The notes: generated by a model from the sequence alone, not told the origin. Shown: positions 1-11,102, counted from the first letter of the stretch. The stretch is DNA of 64,000 nt from Eriocheir sinensis (GCF_024679095.1 NW_026110849.1:1-64000); one strand, 5' to 3'. Numbers and translations are program-made.

Positions 1-913
1 TTAAGCCAAGGTCAGCATCCCATCCAAGCAATTAAGCCAAGGTTTGCATCCCACCCAGACAATTAAGCCAAGGTCAGCTTCCCACCCAGACAATTAAGCC
101 AAGGTCAGCATTCCACCCTGACAATTAAGCCAAGGTCAGCATCAAACCCTAAAAATTAAGCTAAGGTCAGCATCCCACCCTGACAATTAAGCCAAGGTCA
201 GCATCCCACCCTGACAATTAAGCCAAGGTCAGCATCCCACCCTGACAATTAAGCCAAGGTCAGCATCCCACCCTGACAATTAAGCCAAGGTCAGCATCCC
301 ACCCTGACAATTAAGCCAAGGTCAGCATCCCACCCAGACAATTAAGCCAAGGTCAGCATCCCACCCAGACAATTAAGCCAAGGTCAGCATCCCACCTAGA
401 CAGTTAAGCCAAGGTCAGCATCCCACCTAGACAATTAAGCCAAGGTCTACATCCCATCCAGACAAATAAGCTAAGGTCTGCATTCCACCCTGAGAATTTA
501 GCCAAGGTCTGCATCCCACCCTGACAATTAAGCCAAGGTCTGCATTCCACCCAGACAAATAAGCCAAGGTCAGCATCCCACCCAGACAATCAAGCTAAGG
601 TCAGCATCCCACCCAGACAATTAAGCCAAGGTCAGCATCCCACCCTGACAATTAAGCCAAGGTCAGCATCCCACCCAGACAATTAAGCCAAGGTCAGCAT
701 CCCACCCAGACAATTAAGCCAAGGTCAGCATCTCACCCAGACAATTAAGCCAAGGTCAGCATCCCACCCTGACAATTAAGCCAAGTTCTGCATCCCACCC
801 AGACTATTAAGCCAAGGTCAGCATCCCACCCAGACAATTAAGCCAAGGTCAGCATCTCACCCTGACAATTAAGCCATGTACATGGAGCCCGGACAACTAA
901 GCCAGGGTCTGCA
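1..913. repeat. 31-bp minisatellite array
   Basis: About 29 tandem copies of a 31-bp unit containing TTAAGCCAAGGTCAGCAT followed by a CCCACCC-type segment and CAGACAA or CTGACAA. The spacing between successive TTAAGCC starts is 31 bp (1, 32, 63, 94). Units differ by point changes (CCCAGA/CCCTGA, GTCAGC/GTCTGC). The last units decay from about 870 and the array stops near 913. It enters from the left edge, so the true length is unknown. Confidence 0.95.
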
Positions 914-981
914 CACTTTCCCATTTTTCCAGGTTTGATACCGTCTTGCTGTAGTGGAGATTACTTGCCCCCCTCCCCTCT

Positions 982-982
<1 letters not shown>

Positions 983-1018
<36 letters not shown>
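983..1018. repeat. (CA)n microsatellite
   Basis: Eighteen CA units. The following stretch to about 1340 is AT-rich (T runs near 1053 and 1225-1262) and holds no gene that I can see. Confidence 0.95.
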
Positions 1019-1023
<5 letters not shown>

Positions 1024-1342
1024 GACCCCCGCACCACCTACACGCACAACGTTTTTCTTTTTTTTAATGGAGTTAGAAACTTTACTTTTTCTGCATTTCA
1101 CAAGTTTAGTCTTGAAGTGGTGGAGGACAGCTTTAGTATAATCATTTCTCCTTTTGAACTTAAACTGAACTGAAAACTTAAATTTGTTGAAAGATCTTCC
1201 ATTCACTTATTTATCTTTTTGCATTTTATTTTATTTATTTTTATTTTTATTTTTTTTATTTTTTACGCGGCCATAACACTGGAAGGTTTCCTTAATGGGG
1301 CCCGGTGGTCGGCCCAGCGTGTTGGTGTTTCACATCCGTGAA

Positions 1343-3146
1343 GGCGGGTGTAGAGCGTCCCCGCTGCGGGAGGGCGTCGGGCAGGGCGGGTGTAGGGCGT
1401 CCAGGCTGCGGGAGGGCGTCGGGCAGGGCGGGTGTAGGGCGTCCCCGCTGCGGGAAGGCGCCGGGCAGGGCGGGTGTAGGGCGTCCCCGCTGCGGGAGGG
1501 CGTCGGGCAGGGCGGGTGTAGGGCGTCCCCGCTGCGGGAGGGCGTCGGGCAGGGCGGGTGGAGGGCGTCCCCGCTGCGGGAGGGCGTCGGGCAGGGCGGG
1601 TGTAGGGCGTCCCCGCTGCGGGAGGGCGTCGGGCAGGGCGGGTGTAGGGCGTCCCCGCTGCGGGAAGGCGCCGGGCAGGGCGGGTGGAGGGCGTTCCTGC
1701 TGCGGGAGGGCGCCGGGCAGGGCGGGTGGAGGGCGTCCCCGCTGTGGGAGGGCGTCGGGCAGGGCGGGTGTAGGGCGTCCCCGCTGCGGGAGGGCGTCGG
1801 GCAGGGCGGGTGGAGGGCGTCCCCGCTGCGGGAGGGCGTCCCCGCTGCGGGAGGGCGTCGGGCCGGGCGGGTGGAGGGCGTCCCCGCTGCGGGAGGGCGT
1901 CGGGCAGGGCGGGTGGAGGGCGTCCCCGCTGCGGGAGGGCGTCGGGCAGGGCGGGTTGAGGGCGTCCCTGCTGCGGGAGGGCGCCGGGCAGGGCGGGTGG
2001 AGGGGCGTCCCGCTGTGGGAGGGGCGTCGGGCAGGGCGGGTGTAGGGCGTCCCGCTGCGGGAGGGCGTCGGGCAGGGCGGGTGGAGGGCGTCCCCGCTGC
2101 GGAAGGGCGCCGGGCTGGGGGGGTGGAGGGCGTCCCCGCGGTGGGAGGGCGACGGGCAGGGCGGGTGTAGAGCGTCCCCGCTGCGGGAGGGCGTCCCCGC
2201 TGCGGGAGGGCGTCGGGCAGGGCGGGTGGAGGGCGTCCCCGCTGCGGGAGGGCGTCGGGCAGGGCGGGGGTAGGGCGTGCCCGCTGCGGGAGGGCGTCGG
2301 GCAGGGGCGGTGTAGGGCGTCCCCGCTGCGGGAAGGCGCCGGGCAGGGCGGGTGGAGGGCGTTCCTGCTGCGGGAGGGCGCCGGGCAGGGCGGGTGGAGG
2401 GCGTCCCCGCTGAGGGAGGGCGTCGGGCAGGGCGGGAGTAGGGCGTCCCCGCTGAGGGAGGGCGTCGGGCAGGGCGGGTGGAGGCGTCCCGCTGCGGGAG
2501 GGCGTCCCGCTGCGGGGAGGGCGTCGGGCAGGGCGGGTGGAGGGCGTCCCCGCTGCGGGAGGGCGTCGCGCCGGGCGGGTGGAGTGCGTCCCGCTGCGGC
2601 AGGGCGTCGGGCAGGGCGGGTTGAGGGCGTCCCCGCTGCGGGAGGGCGCCGGGCAGGGCGGGTGGAGGGCGTCCCCGCTGTGGGAGGGCGTCGGGCAGGG
2701 CGGGTGTAGGGCGTCCCCGCTGCGGGAGGGCGTCGGGCAGGGCGGGTGGAGGGCGTCCCCGCTGCGGAAGGGCGCCGGGCAGGGCGGGTGGAGGGCGTCC
2801 CCGCTGTGGGAGGGCGTCGGGCAGGGCGGGTGTAGGCCGTCCCGGCTGCGGGAGGGCGTCCCCGCTGCGGGAGGGCGTCGGGCAGGGCGGGTGGAGGGCG
2901 TCCCCGCTGCGGAAGGGCGCCGGGCAGGGCGGGTGGAGGGCGTCCCCGCTGCGGGAGGGCGTCGGGCAGGGCGGGTGTAGGGCGTCCCCGCTGCGGGAGG
3001 GCGTCGGGCAGGGCGGGTGGAGGGCGTCCCCGCTGCGGAAGGGCGTCGGGCAGGGCGGGTGTAGGGCGTCCCCGCTGCGGGAGGGCGTCGGGCAGGGCGG
3101 GTGGAGGGCGTCCCCGCTGCGGAAGGGCGCCGGGCAGGGCGGGTGA
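1343..3146. repeat. GC-rich 42-bp minisatellite
   Basis: About 43 copies of a 42-bp unit built from GGGCGTCCCCGCTGCGGG, AGGGCGTCGGGCAGG and GCGGGTGTA or GCGGGTGGA. Because 42 is a multiple of three and the unit lacks stops, several frames stay open for hundreds of codons (for example minus-strand 1263-3527). Inside that frame the translation passes through all three phases of the unit, so indels not divisible by three have accumulated. This argues against selection on a protein. On the minus strand it directly follows the coiled-coil fragment at 3149-3368. Confidence 0.93.
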
Positions 3147-3148
3147 GG

Positions 3149-3368
3149 TGCTTAGTGCATCGTTTTGGCACTTCGCTTCTGGCGCCGAATGCTCCTCTCC
3201 TTCCCTCGCTCGCTTCACCTTCGGTAGAATAGGCCTAACAAACCGCCCCCGCGGCCAGCCGTCTAACCCGGCCTCTCTAAACATCCTTTCCTCCTGTTGC
3301 TTGATCCTCTCAGCATCCTGCCTCACCGTCTCTTGGGCCGCGAGATACTGCGCCCTGACCTCCGCCAT
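3149..3368 (-). CDS. Coiled-coil-like hypothetical fragment, possible exon
   Basis: An ATG in GAGAACATGGCGG context at 3368 opens about 73 non-repetitive residues before the frame runs into the 42-bp minisatellite. The segment is charged and helical in character (MAEVRAQYLAAQETVRQDA, then RIKQQEERMFREAGLDG) and then basic (PKVKRAREGEE). I recognise no family. Immediately upstream on this strand lies the 3' end of LINE family I, and beyond that LINE lies a J-domain fragment on the same strand. The two coding-like pieces could be parts of one host gene separated by the LINE, or the fragment could be LINE-linked sequence. No splice sites can be asserted. Whether it is translated is unknown. Confidence 0.35.
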
Positions 3369-3419
3369 GTTCTCCCCCGGCCTCTCTCCCAGCCAGCTGG
3401 CTCGCAGTTCTGGATCTGG

Positions 3420-6085
3420 ATCTGGATATATGATGCGCAGGGTACCCGTACAGGTGCATAACACGCATATTTGTTGGCTGTTGGGGGGACGGGGGAACCG
3501 GGTGTGCCGGGGAGGGAGGTGAATCAAGTGTAATTGTTAAGTGTTGGTGTTGTGGTAACAAATGATTGTGTACCTGTTTTCTGAATGACTCTATTGTATC
3601 GCAGTCTAAAATCTGATGAGGGAGGTTGTTCCAGTCACGTATGGTGCGTGGAAAGTATGAGTGCTTGTACGCGTCAGTGTTAGTGTGGTAAGTTTGGTAT
3701 TTATGGATGTGTGTGTTACGAGTACGTTGACTGTTTGCGTTGTGTAAGTATGTTTGTGGGTCAGTGTCAATGTGAGTGTTTGTGATCTTGTACATAAGTG
3801 TAAGTCTGTGTGCTTGTCTGCGTATGTGAAGAGGTTCCATGTTTATCTGTTGTTTGATCCGTGTTGTGATTCCAGGCGTTCGAGTGTAATTGTTTGTAAT
3901 GAACCTAGCCGCCTTGGTGTTGATTTGTTCTAACCTATCAATGTTTCTGTGTGTGTGAGGATCCCACACCGTGGAGCAGTATTCCAGTGTTGGTCTCACA
4001 AGTGTGTCATAAGCTATGTGTTTAATGTCAGGTGTGCAGTTATGTCAATTCCTCCTCAGGAACCCCAGAGTTCTGTTGGCTGTGGCACTGATATGGTCTA
4101 TGTGAGTGTTGAATTTCAAGTTAGTTGAGAGATGGATACCAAGGTACTTGTGTGTGTGAACTGATTCTAAATCTGAATTGTGGAGAGTGTAAGTGTGATG
4201 GATGAGGTTGTGCGCTCTGGTGAATCTTAATAGTTTGCATTTGTCTGGTCGGAAGTGCATCTGCCAGGTGCGCTCCCACCGCTCGAGGGCGTCCAAGTCG
4301 TTTTGAAGTAGTCTGCAGTCGTCACTAGTCTTTACTGCTTTAAACAGTAAACTATCGTCGTCAAATAGTCTAGTGGAAGAGTTAGGCGTTGACAGTGGAA
4401 GATCGTTAATGTACAGGAGGAAAAGAAGGGGACCTAGAACGGTGCCTTGTGGGACACCTGAAGAAACAGGGACAGTGTCAGATGAAGATCCGTCAAGAAG
4501 AACACGTTGAGTCCGGTTAGTAAGAAATGCAGTGATCCAGTGAAGAATAGGTCCTGAAATTAATGCCAGTCTTTTGTGCGGAACATTGTCGAAGGCTTTG
4601 GCAAAATCTAAAACAATAGTGTCAACTTGTTTAATGTCACGTCGGTCAAGTAGCCTCATAATGTCGTGATATGTAGTAATGAGTTGCGATTCACATGAGC
4701 GTTTAGGTCGAAAGCCGTGTTGCGAGTGAGTAAGGATGTTGTTTGTGTCAAGGTGATTCATTATGTGTTTGTGTATTATGTGTTCGAAAATTTTACATGG
4801 AATCGATGTTAGTGAGATGGGGCGATAATTGGCTGGGTCAGTCCTGTCACCTGTCTTAAATAAAGGATTAATATTTGCCAAAAGCCAGTCAGAGGGTAAT
4901 GAGGTGGATGATAGTGATTGGGTGAATATGGCCTGAAGGATGGGGGCAAGGATGGGGGCAAAGGATTTAAGGATGAAGGCGGGAATGTTGTCGGGGCCAG
5001 TGGATTTGGTTGTGTCAAGTCCTTCAAGTAATTTCTGTATTCCGTTAGTCGTGATGTCAAGGGGAAGTATCAGGGGGGAAGGGGCTGTGTGGCATGTTTG
5101 GTGTCAGGTTGTGTTCTTGTGTGTACACCGATTGGAACTGTGTGTTGAGTATTTGTGCTTTGTGTTGTGGGCTGGTTACTAATGTGTTAGTGTTGTCTTT
5201 AAGTGATGTAATCGTGTTAGTGTCATGTTTGCGCATCTTAAAGAACCTGAAAAAGTTTATTTTGTTATGTCTTACGTTTCTGCGAGATAAGTTGCTATGT
5301 GTCTGTGTCTGTTTATGTTTTTGGCAAATGTCTTTTGGTGGTTTTTGTAGGCGGTCCAATTATCTATTGTGTTGTATGTCTGCGCGCGTCTGTAGAGTCT
5401 TTGTTACTTGCGATGTTGTCTGCGTAGATCCCTGGAAAACCAGGGGAGTGTGTACCTACTAGAAAGTGTTTTTTGTGGTATGTGTCTGTTCATTGAGGCC
5501 TATATGGTGTGTTTCAGGTTGTTCCAGTTGGTGGAAGGAAGTCTCGTGTGTGGGTTAGTCGCAAAAAAGTCAGTGCTGAAGGCAGTTAGGTCTTGTTTGA
5601 TCATGTCTAAGCCAGCCCTTGAAAAAAGGAAAATCTCTCTGGGTCTCTGTTTATGTCTAATCGGTCGGAGGTCAGCGTCAACGATGAGTATGTCATGGTC
5701 ACTAAGTCCTGGAAAAACCTGAGTGTTTGTTATGTTAAGAATGTTGTTGGTGAGAAAAAGGTCGAGTGTGTATGGTGTGGTCAAAGGGCCACCGTGGCCA
5801 GCGGGGCGTGTTACAGGATGTGTTCGTGTTGGCTGGAGTACTGTTTGTGAGAGTGAAAATGTATTTATGATGTCAATGAATGTGTTGTGTAGTTGGCGTC
5901 TGTTTGTGTGGGGAATAATGGGGTTGGGGGCGTTAGCATCGGGAGGGTCAAATGGGGAAATTGCAGTCCAGTCAATGTCAGGGAGGTTGAAATCACCTGT
6001 GATCCAGATGTGTTTGTCTGCATGTATGCGTGAAAGAGAAATTTGAAGGTTGTGTAAATAGTCTGTATTAGTAGAAGGCGGTCCC
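3420..6085 (-). mobile_element. LINE family I, 5'-truncated non-LTR retrotransposon
   Basis: Minus-strand order is the C-terminal half of an AP-type endonuclease (6083-5500), a linker (5500-5060), reverse transcriptase (5060-4045) and a C-terminal domain (3999-3540), then a short 3' UTR. The 3' end near 3420 shows three ATCCAG units, consistent with the short tandem tails known from CR1-like LINEs. The 5' end begins abruptly at the Y-R-P-P region of the endonuclease, directly next to the J-domain tail, which is typical of incomplete reverse transcription. I found no clear target-site duplication. The clade (CR1/Jockey type) is inferred from general motif resemblance. Confidence 0.85.
3540..6083 (-). 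pseudogene. Family I ORF2 remnant (endonuclease/reverse transcriptase)
   Basis: Endonuclease part: GDFNLPDIDW near 5975 and GLSDHDILIVDADLRP near 5700 (SDH-type catalytic motif). RT part: DPANYRPISLTSIPCK, then LDFAKAFDNVPHKRL (motif A aspartate), SGVPQGTVLGPLLFLLYIND (motif B), then the active-site block. The C-terminal part has VRPTLEYCSTVWDP and a terminal IRDWNNLPHQ block. The normal FADD box reads FDDD (around 4350-4361), with the alanine replaced by aspartate. The frame shifts between 5500 and 5060, near 4880-5060 and near 4020, so no single protein can be made. The element cannot be autonomous as read. Confidence 0.85.
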
Positions 6086-6087
6086 GG

Positions 6088-6260
6088 TCAAATTCTGCCT
6101 CCGTGCTCCCCTTGGGGCCCTTCTTGGGCTCCTTCTTTTGCTTCTTTTTCTCTTTCGGCGGGGCCTCGCTCTGACTCTCTTCCTTCCCGAAGCAGTTGGT
6201 GCGTCCTGGCTTCCCGCAGCACCCTTTCTTCGCCGACTTCTTCTCTTTCCGAGGGGCCTC
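6088..6260 (-). other. In-frame continuation of J-domain ORF after stop
   Basis: Directly after the TAG at 6261-6263 the same frame stays open to the LINE junction. It encodes a basic tail with a second glycine/cysteine motif, GCCGKPGRTNCF, mirroring GCGKPGCTKCF just before the stop. It then becomes lysine-rich (KEKKKQKKEPKKGPKG). The duplicated motif on both sides of the stop suggests that the TAG is a late nonsense change in a longer protein. Homology stops at about 6087, where LINE family I begins. Confidence 0.55.
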
Positions 6261-6554
6261 CTACCCGTCCTCGGCCCGTTGAGCTTTCCTCCTGAAGCAC
6301 TTGGTGCACCCAGGTTTCCCGCAGCCCCCCTTCTTCCGCGACTCCCGCGGCAGGCCCCTCTCCTCCCGCTCCTTCAGCACCCTGAAGGCAGACTGTAGCG
6401 CCTGGAACTGCTTGGTGGCAGCCTTAATATTGTCCGGGTTTTTGTCGGGGTGAAGCCGCAGGGCCGCCTTGTGGTAGATCTTCTTCACCTCGACGAAGGG
6501 CGCGTCCTCGGCCACGCCAAGGAAGCGGTAGATGCTGTGTTGGGAGCAGGCCAT
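6261..6554 (-). CDS. J-domain (DNAJ/Hsp40-like) protein fragment
   Basis: ATG at 6554 in CCCCGATGGCC context begins a 97-residue frame ending at TAG 6261-6263. Residues 6-65 form a J-domain: YRFLGVAEDAP (helix I), VKKIYHKAALRLHPDKNPDN (helix II and the HPD loop at residues 35-37), and KQFQALQSAFRVLKERE (helix III). HPD is the Hsp70-ATPase-stimulating signature of this family, so a co-chaperone role is expected. After the J-domain comes a basic region with GCGKPGCTKC. I do not recognise the exact DNAJC subtype. An in-frame continuation past the stop and the abutting LINE suggest a damaged gene or processed copy. No intron is visible within the piece. It is the only clear host-type domain in the window. 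Confidence 0.6.
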   Translation of the reverse strand: MACSQHSIYRFLGVAEDAPFVEVKKIYHKAALRLHPDKNPDNIKAATKQFQALQSAFRVLKEREERGLPRESRKKGGCGKPGCTKCFRRKAQRAEDG

Positions 6555-6641
6555 CGGGGCTCTTGTGCTATCATAAGGGCGCCGATTCAACACGTCACCT
6601 CGGTTTGGCAGTGGCGGATTTAGGTAGCCTGGAGTTGACAT

Positions 6642-7139
6642 TGCACCCCCCGGAGTCTAGAGCTGGTGGCACCCAAGACCTTGGTGGCACCAGGGTTAAG
6701 GTAACCCTGGGTGGCACCTGCTGTTGAGCTCTGACGACTTCACGCGCCTCACTCGCCCCTGTTTCCTCACATTGTCGCTTGATATTAAGAAAACTGAGGC
6801 CACCATCGTCTTCCGCAGAAACTTCTGCATCATATTGCCGTGAATCTGCAACAATAATGTGAAAATAAGGATGCACATAATTATCTTCTCGCGCATGTTG
6901 TTAAGATCAATGAAAGGACATGGTTTCCTTCCCTTTAAAGCGGCGTCCACACAATGCGTGACTTGTTGTAATTTATCTGCCATTCCTCTGCTTTCCTTCC
7001 CTTCCCCTGGCACCCCCAACAAAAACAGGGACTGTAAGGTGGGTACAGGGTTGAGACATAATGCTCAGCTCACCATAGCAACGACTTGTTTGCAATCTGC
7101 TATCTTCAACTCTTTGTTCCAGTGCTCCTCTTCATTAGT
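6642..7139. other. Non-repetitive stretch without recognised gene
   Basis: Only short open frames lie here, overlapping on both strands with no family resemblance. This side would hold the promoter of the minus-strand J-domain piece, but I see no convincing core promoter element. Confidence 0.4.
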
Positions 7140-7575
7140 TTCTTATTTATCCTTCACTTATTTTCTCCCTCCTCCTTCTCCCTTCTCAGCCTCTTCCTTT
7201 CCACTCCCTTGATTCTCCTCCACATTCTTCTCTTCCTTTATTTCTTTGCATAGTCATCCTTTCCCCTCCTGCCCCTCATTCTCCTCCTCCTCCTCTTCGT
7301 CTTCCTTCTCCTCTTCTTCCTTTCCTCTTCTGTTTCCTCCTCCTCCTCCATCACATTCTTCACTGGTGGTTGCGTTCTCATTTTCCTTCTTCACTCCTCA
7401 TTCTCATTATAATCCTTTGCATCATTTTTTGTTCATTCATTCCTTTCGTTCATCTTTTTCTTTTTCTTTTCTCCACTATTTTCTCTTCTCTTCTTCCTCC
7501 TCCTCCTCCTCCTCCTCCTCCTCCTCCTCCTCCTCCTCCTCCTCTTCCTTTTCCTTCTCCTCTTCTTTAACACCT
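7140..7575. repeat. Pyrimidine-rich tract with (TCC)n
   Basis: The plus strand is almost all C and T, with a clean (TCC)n core at 7494-7543. The serine-rich frames across it are simple-repeat translations and not genes. Confidence 0.9.
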
Positions 7576-8600
7576 CCTAAGCCGAACCATCAGCTTAAAT
7601 AAATGATTGAAGGACTCTTATCGCTCTCAGAAGCGCAGGATATCCTTGATGGCTCAGGCCCTAACTTATCCTATAGGACTTAGTCGGGAAGTCGCTTGGG
7701 CCCGCAGGCTTACACAAAGGTCCGCCGGGGGTCGCTCTTTAGTGGGGTGAAAATGTAGCAGCGGCAGCAGCGCCCGTCACCGCCAGAGCCAGCCCCTTAA
7801 TGTAGCCCGCGGCGCTAATAACCTTGTACCTCCACATCAACCTTTTTCCCCAGCGCGGCGAGGGAGGCGAGGGAAAATGTTTGGAGGTAAAGTAGCGGAG
7901 ATTTGGGAAGAGATACTTTGCACGAGACTTGGTAATCCTATAATCCTGATCGTATTCTAAGCTTTCCGTTTCTTAAAGATGGTCATAATCATCACCTTAG
8001 AAACCAACAGCAGCTTCTAAATTGTTTCAGCCTTCGTTGGAGTCCACATACTTCACTTCCAATCGCCTTTTTTCTTGAACTGTTTGCGCCACACTAGTAC
8101 AAACAAAAAAATAATGTATAGGGTGCAGCCATTGACCCGTAGAAAGTTCATACAAAGTTCACGGTTGAATAGCGTCCACCATGCTGATATTCTCGAAACT
8201 TGTGTGAAAGATTTAATAGGGAGGGAGAGCTTGTAACATGGGCGTTGGTCAAGAACAAATTAACTTATCCACAAAAGAGCAAATAGAAAATAGATCTGAA
8301 AAAAATATATATGGAGAAACGATGAAGGAAAGTTATTTTTCTTCTTACTGGCAAATCAAACGTAATGGTAAAGGACGAAAAAGTACTGAACAAGCTCAAA
8401 TCCAGTAACGCCGTTTATTTTAAGCTGCACGATCTTAACCCCAAGAAAAGAGAAAAAAAGCGAACGAGGTAAAGACATCCCATAAACCTTAGAAGCAAGA
8501 CTGATAGCATGAGTTTGAAATTTCAGAAGAAAAAAATAACATTTGTTCACGTTATGTATAAAACAAAACAAACACGCAAAAGAAAACATTGAGGAGAGTA
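7576..8600. other. Unique sequence, nothing recognised
   Basis: Mixed composition, locally GC-rich at 7660-7900. No long open frame, no tRNA-like fold and no recognisable element. Confidence 0.4.
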
Positions 8601-8609
8601 CTGAATAAG

Positions 8610-9240
8610 GGATAAAGGAAGAAGAGAAGAGAGAGATTATCAGCATGAATAAGAATAGCAAACAGGTTATTTTCTAATGTTTTGTGTAGAACATAAGAGG
8701 CACGTAAAGAAGAGAGTGGGAGTGGAGAGGGCGGGAGGAGGAGAGGGAGGGAGGAGGGAGGAAAGAGAAATTACCAGCACCAGCACCAGTAGCGAACACA
8801 CAGAGATTACACGTGTCCTCAAGGATTTGTACATGATAGAACACACTGATAAAGTACAACACGGAGGCAAGCGAAGAGGAGAGAGGGAGGTGTGGGTAAA
8901 AGGAGCATCAGTAGGAGTAGACCTTTACTTATATTTTTCATACTCTAAGATAAAATGAGGAAGGGAGAGGAAGTGAGGGGCAAAGGAGGGAAGAGGGAGG
9001 AGGAAGATAAGAGAGTTTACCAGCATCATAAAGAGAAACAAACGCCTATAAGTTTTTGGGGGAAGGCGCTTGCATAAGATAAAGCACATGCGTAAAATAA
9101 AACACAGAGGAGAGTAAAGGGAGAGTAAAGAGAGTGAGATGGAGAGCAGAGAGGGAGAGAGTAAAGGAATAATGTTTACCAGCATCATGACGAGTAACAA
9201 ACGGAACCTAATCCCATTTGTTCAGGGCTTTTTCTAAAAT
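8610..9240. repeat. Degenerate long-period repeat, purine-rich
   Basis: The motif TTACCAGCATCAT or a variant followed by AACAAACG-like sequence recurs near 8637, 8770, 9016 and 9174, each preceded by an AG-rich block. A second motif of the type ATAAAGCACATG with AAAACACAG recurs near 8676, 8835, 9075 and 9235. The spacing is irregular (about 130-250 bp), so this looks like an old tandem array broken by indels. Confidence 0.55.
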
Positions 9241-9265
9241 AAAAGATATGTAGGAAAAAAAACAT

Positions 9266-9395
<130 letters not shown>

Positions 9396-9474
9396 AAATA
9401 AAAATAAGAGTACACCAGCAATCCAGGGCACCCTGCTCGTCGAAGTATAGCCAGACAAACCCATGCACGCTCAA

Positions 9475-10120
9475 GGAGGGATGGAGAGATAGGGAGAGGG
9501 CGTGAGCAGAGGAGGCTGTGGAGATGAGAATGGGTGGCAGGATGAATGGGGTGGGAGAGGAGGTGAAAGAAGAGATAAGAGATGCTGTAGGGATAAGGGT
9601 GGGGGTGAAGTATTGGGTGCGGGAGGAGATTGGGGGAGGAAGGGAGTAGAAGAGGCTGTGTGTGGGTGGGAGGGGAGGATGGTGTGAGAGAGGAAGTGAA
9701 AGAGGAGATGAGATATGCTGTAGGGATAAGGGAGGAAGTGAGATAATGGATGAGGAAGGAGGAGGTGGAGGTGGAACTGTGAAGTGGTATGGAGATGAAT
9801 GTGGGCGGGGAGAAAGGATGGGATGGAAGTGAATGGGTGAGGATTGAAGAGGTGGTTGAGGCGAAACTGTGAGACGGTGTGATGAGTGTGGGTGGGGAGA
9901 AAAGATGGGATGGAAGTTAATGTAGGGGAGGAGGTGAGAGTGAGAGTAAGTCTAGAGGTAAAGTGAAAGAGCCTGGAAGAAAACCAAAAAAAACAGGAGG
10001 GTAAAGGATACGAAGAATGAAGATGATAAGGATGAGAATGCAAGGGAGGAAGCGAGAACGAGAAGGTGAAGGCGGTGACGGGGAAGGAGAACGGGGAAGA
10101 GGAGGCTAAACCAAACAGTA
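9475..10120. other. G/A-rich tract with local duplications
   Basis: The plus strand is purine-dominated. The segment GATGCTGTAGGGATAAGGG-like occurs near 9580 and 9714, and a GAAACTGTGAGACGGT-like block occurs near 9775 and 9863. These are local degenerate duplications. Proline/serine-rich frames on the minus strand are by-products of composition. Confidence 0.6.
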
Positions 10121-10290
10121 TTTAACGGGTCATTAAGGTCGGTTTTCCTGCTCGTTGGGTTAATGAGTCGCCTTAACGAGCTCGCGTACTCTGGGCGGTG
10201 AGCTGATTCCTCCACGACCATAAATCGACCATAATGACTCGACCAAGACAATGAAAGCGACCGACCACATCTCATGAGTGTAAAGGAGGT

Positions 10291-10293
<3 letters not shown>

Positions 10294-10351
<58 letters not shown>

Positions 10352-10426
10352 GTGAGGATGAAGCGACCTGTGACAGTTATGCAAATGGATAGGCGCGCCC
10401 GTGTGTGTGTGTGTGTGTGTGTGTGT
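10294..10426. repeat. Two (GT)n microsatellites
   Basis: (GT)n at 10294-10349 and 10401-10426, separated by 51 bp of unique sequence. Confidence 0.95.
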
Positions 10427-10725
10427 TTGTTTACAACCTGTATAGCAAGGTAGATAACAGGCGAAAAGTGTGTGTAATAGAGGATGGAAGTTGTGGAAGG
10501 GTGTGAATATGGGTGTGCGTGTGTGTATGTATACAGGACGAGGGGGAGGTGCTTACAAACATAGAGGGACGTGAGGACGGGCGCGCCAGGGTATAAACTG
10601 AAGATGGCGTTACCGTTTATGTTAAAAGCGACATACAACCTTGACAGGCACTTAGCAGTATTATTAACGTCTTAAACACCGTGTGAGGGACGTACTTCTC
10701 CAATAAACAACGGGTTATGGCCGTT

Positions 10726-11102
10726 GTGTGTGGCCGAAGTGATAGCGTACTGGACCCACATTCGCCGCGTGATGGACGACGCGGGTTCGAATCCTCACGC
10801 TACCACTCGGATTTTTCAGTCACCGCCGAGTGGCTTAAAACTACCCACATGCTGTCCTGAAGACCACCCATCAACCCGGACTCTAGAGGAAGCCGTCCAA
10901 GCGAATCAAGAACGAGTTCCGGGGGGCAGCATGAGCCAATGCAAGATGGCGCCACTATAAACACTCGCCTGCGCCAGAACGGGCTGGGCCGACCATCAGG
11001 CCCCACCTGGAAGAAGCCTTGGGCCGACCATCAGGCCCCACCGGGAAGATGCCTACCGGCGCAATAGGCAACAACCTAAAAAAAAAAAAAAAAAAAAAAA
11101 AA
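10726..11102 (+). mobile_element. tRNA-derived SINE, copy 1
   Basis: A tRNA-like head carries box A (TGGCCGAAGTGATAGC, 10731) and a perfect box B (GGTTCGAATCC, 10784-10794), 52 bp apart exactly as in copy 2 at 42735. A shared body follows, including TTTTTCAGTCACCGCCGAGT, ACTACCCACATGCTGTC, GAGTTCCGGGGGGCAGCATG and GGCGCCACTATAAA. The 3' end is a 24-nt poly(A) (11079-11102). Copy 1 has an internal duplication of about 40 bp (GGGCCGACCATCAGGCCCCA twice, 10984-11042). Transcription from the internal Pol III promoter is the norm for such elements. Mobilisation needs a partner LINE, which I cannot identify. Confidence 0.88.

Noticed and set aside
404..589. Minus-strand ORF in the 31-bp array
   Set aside because: Tandem-repeat translation in one part of the array only.
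1..913. CRISPR array
   Set aside because: Units are directly contiguous with no unique spacers, in a eukaryotic context.
1263..3527. 754-codon open frame as a real Pro/Arg-rich protein
   Set aside because: Most of it is a stop-free 42-bp minisatellite read in all three phases and open in other frames and on the other strand. Only the first non-repeat 70 or so residues before the array merit a tentative entry.
3430..6090. Target-site duplication around family I LINE
   Set aside because: No matching words at the two junctions. The 3' boundary is uncertain because of the ATCCAG repeats.
10726..10805. Functional tRNA gene
   Set aside because: Box A and B are present but the cloverleaf is imperfect and the sequence continues into a SINE body and poly(A). 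The same holds at 42735.
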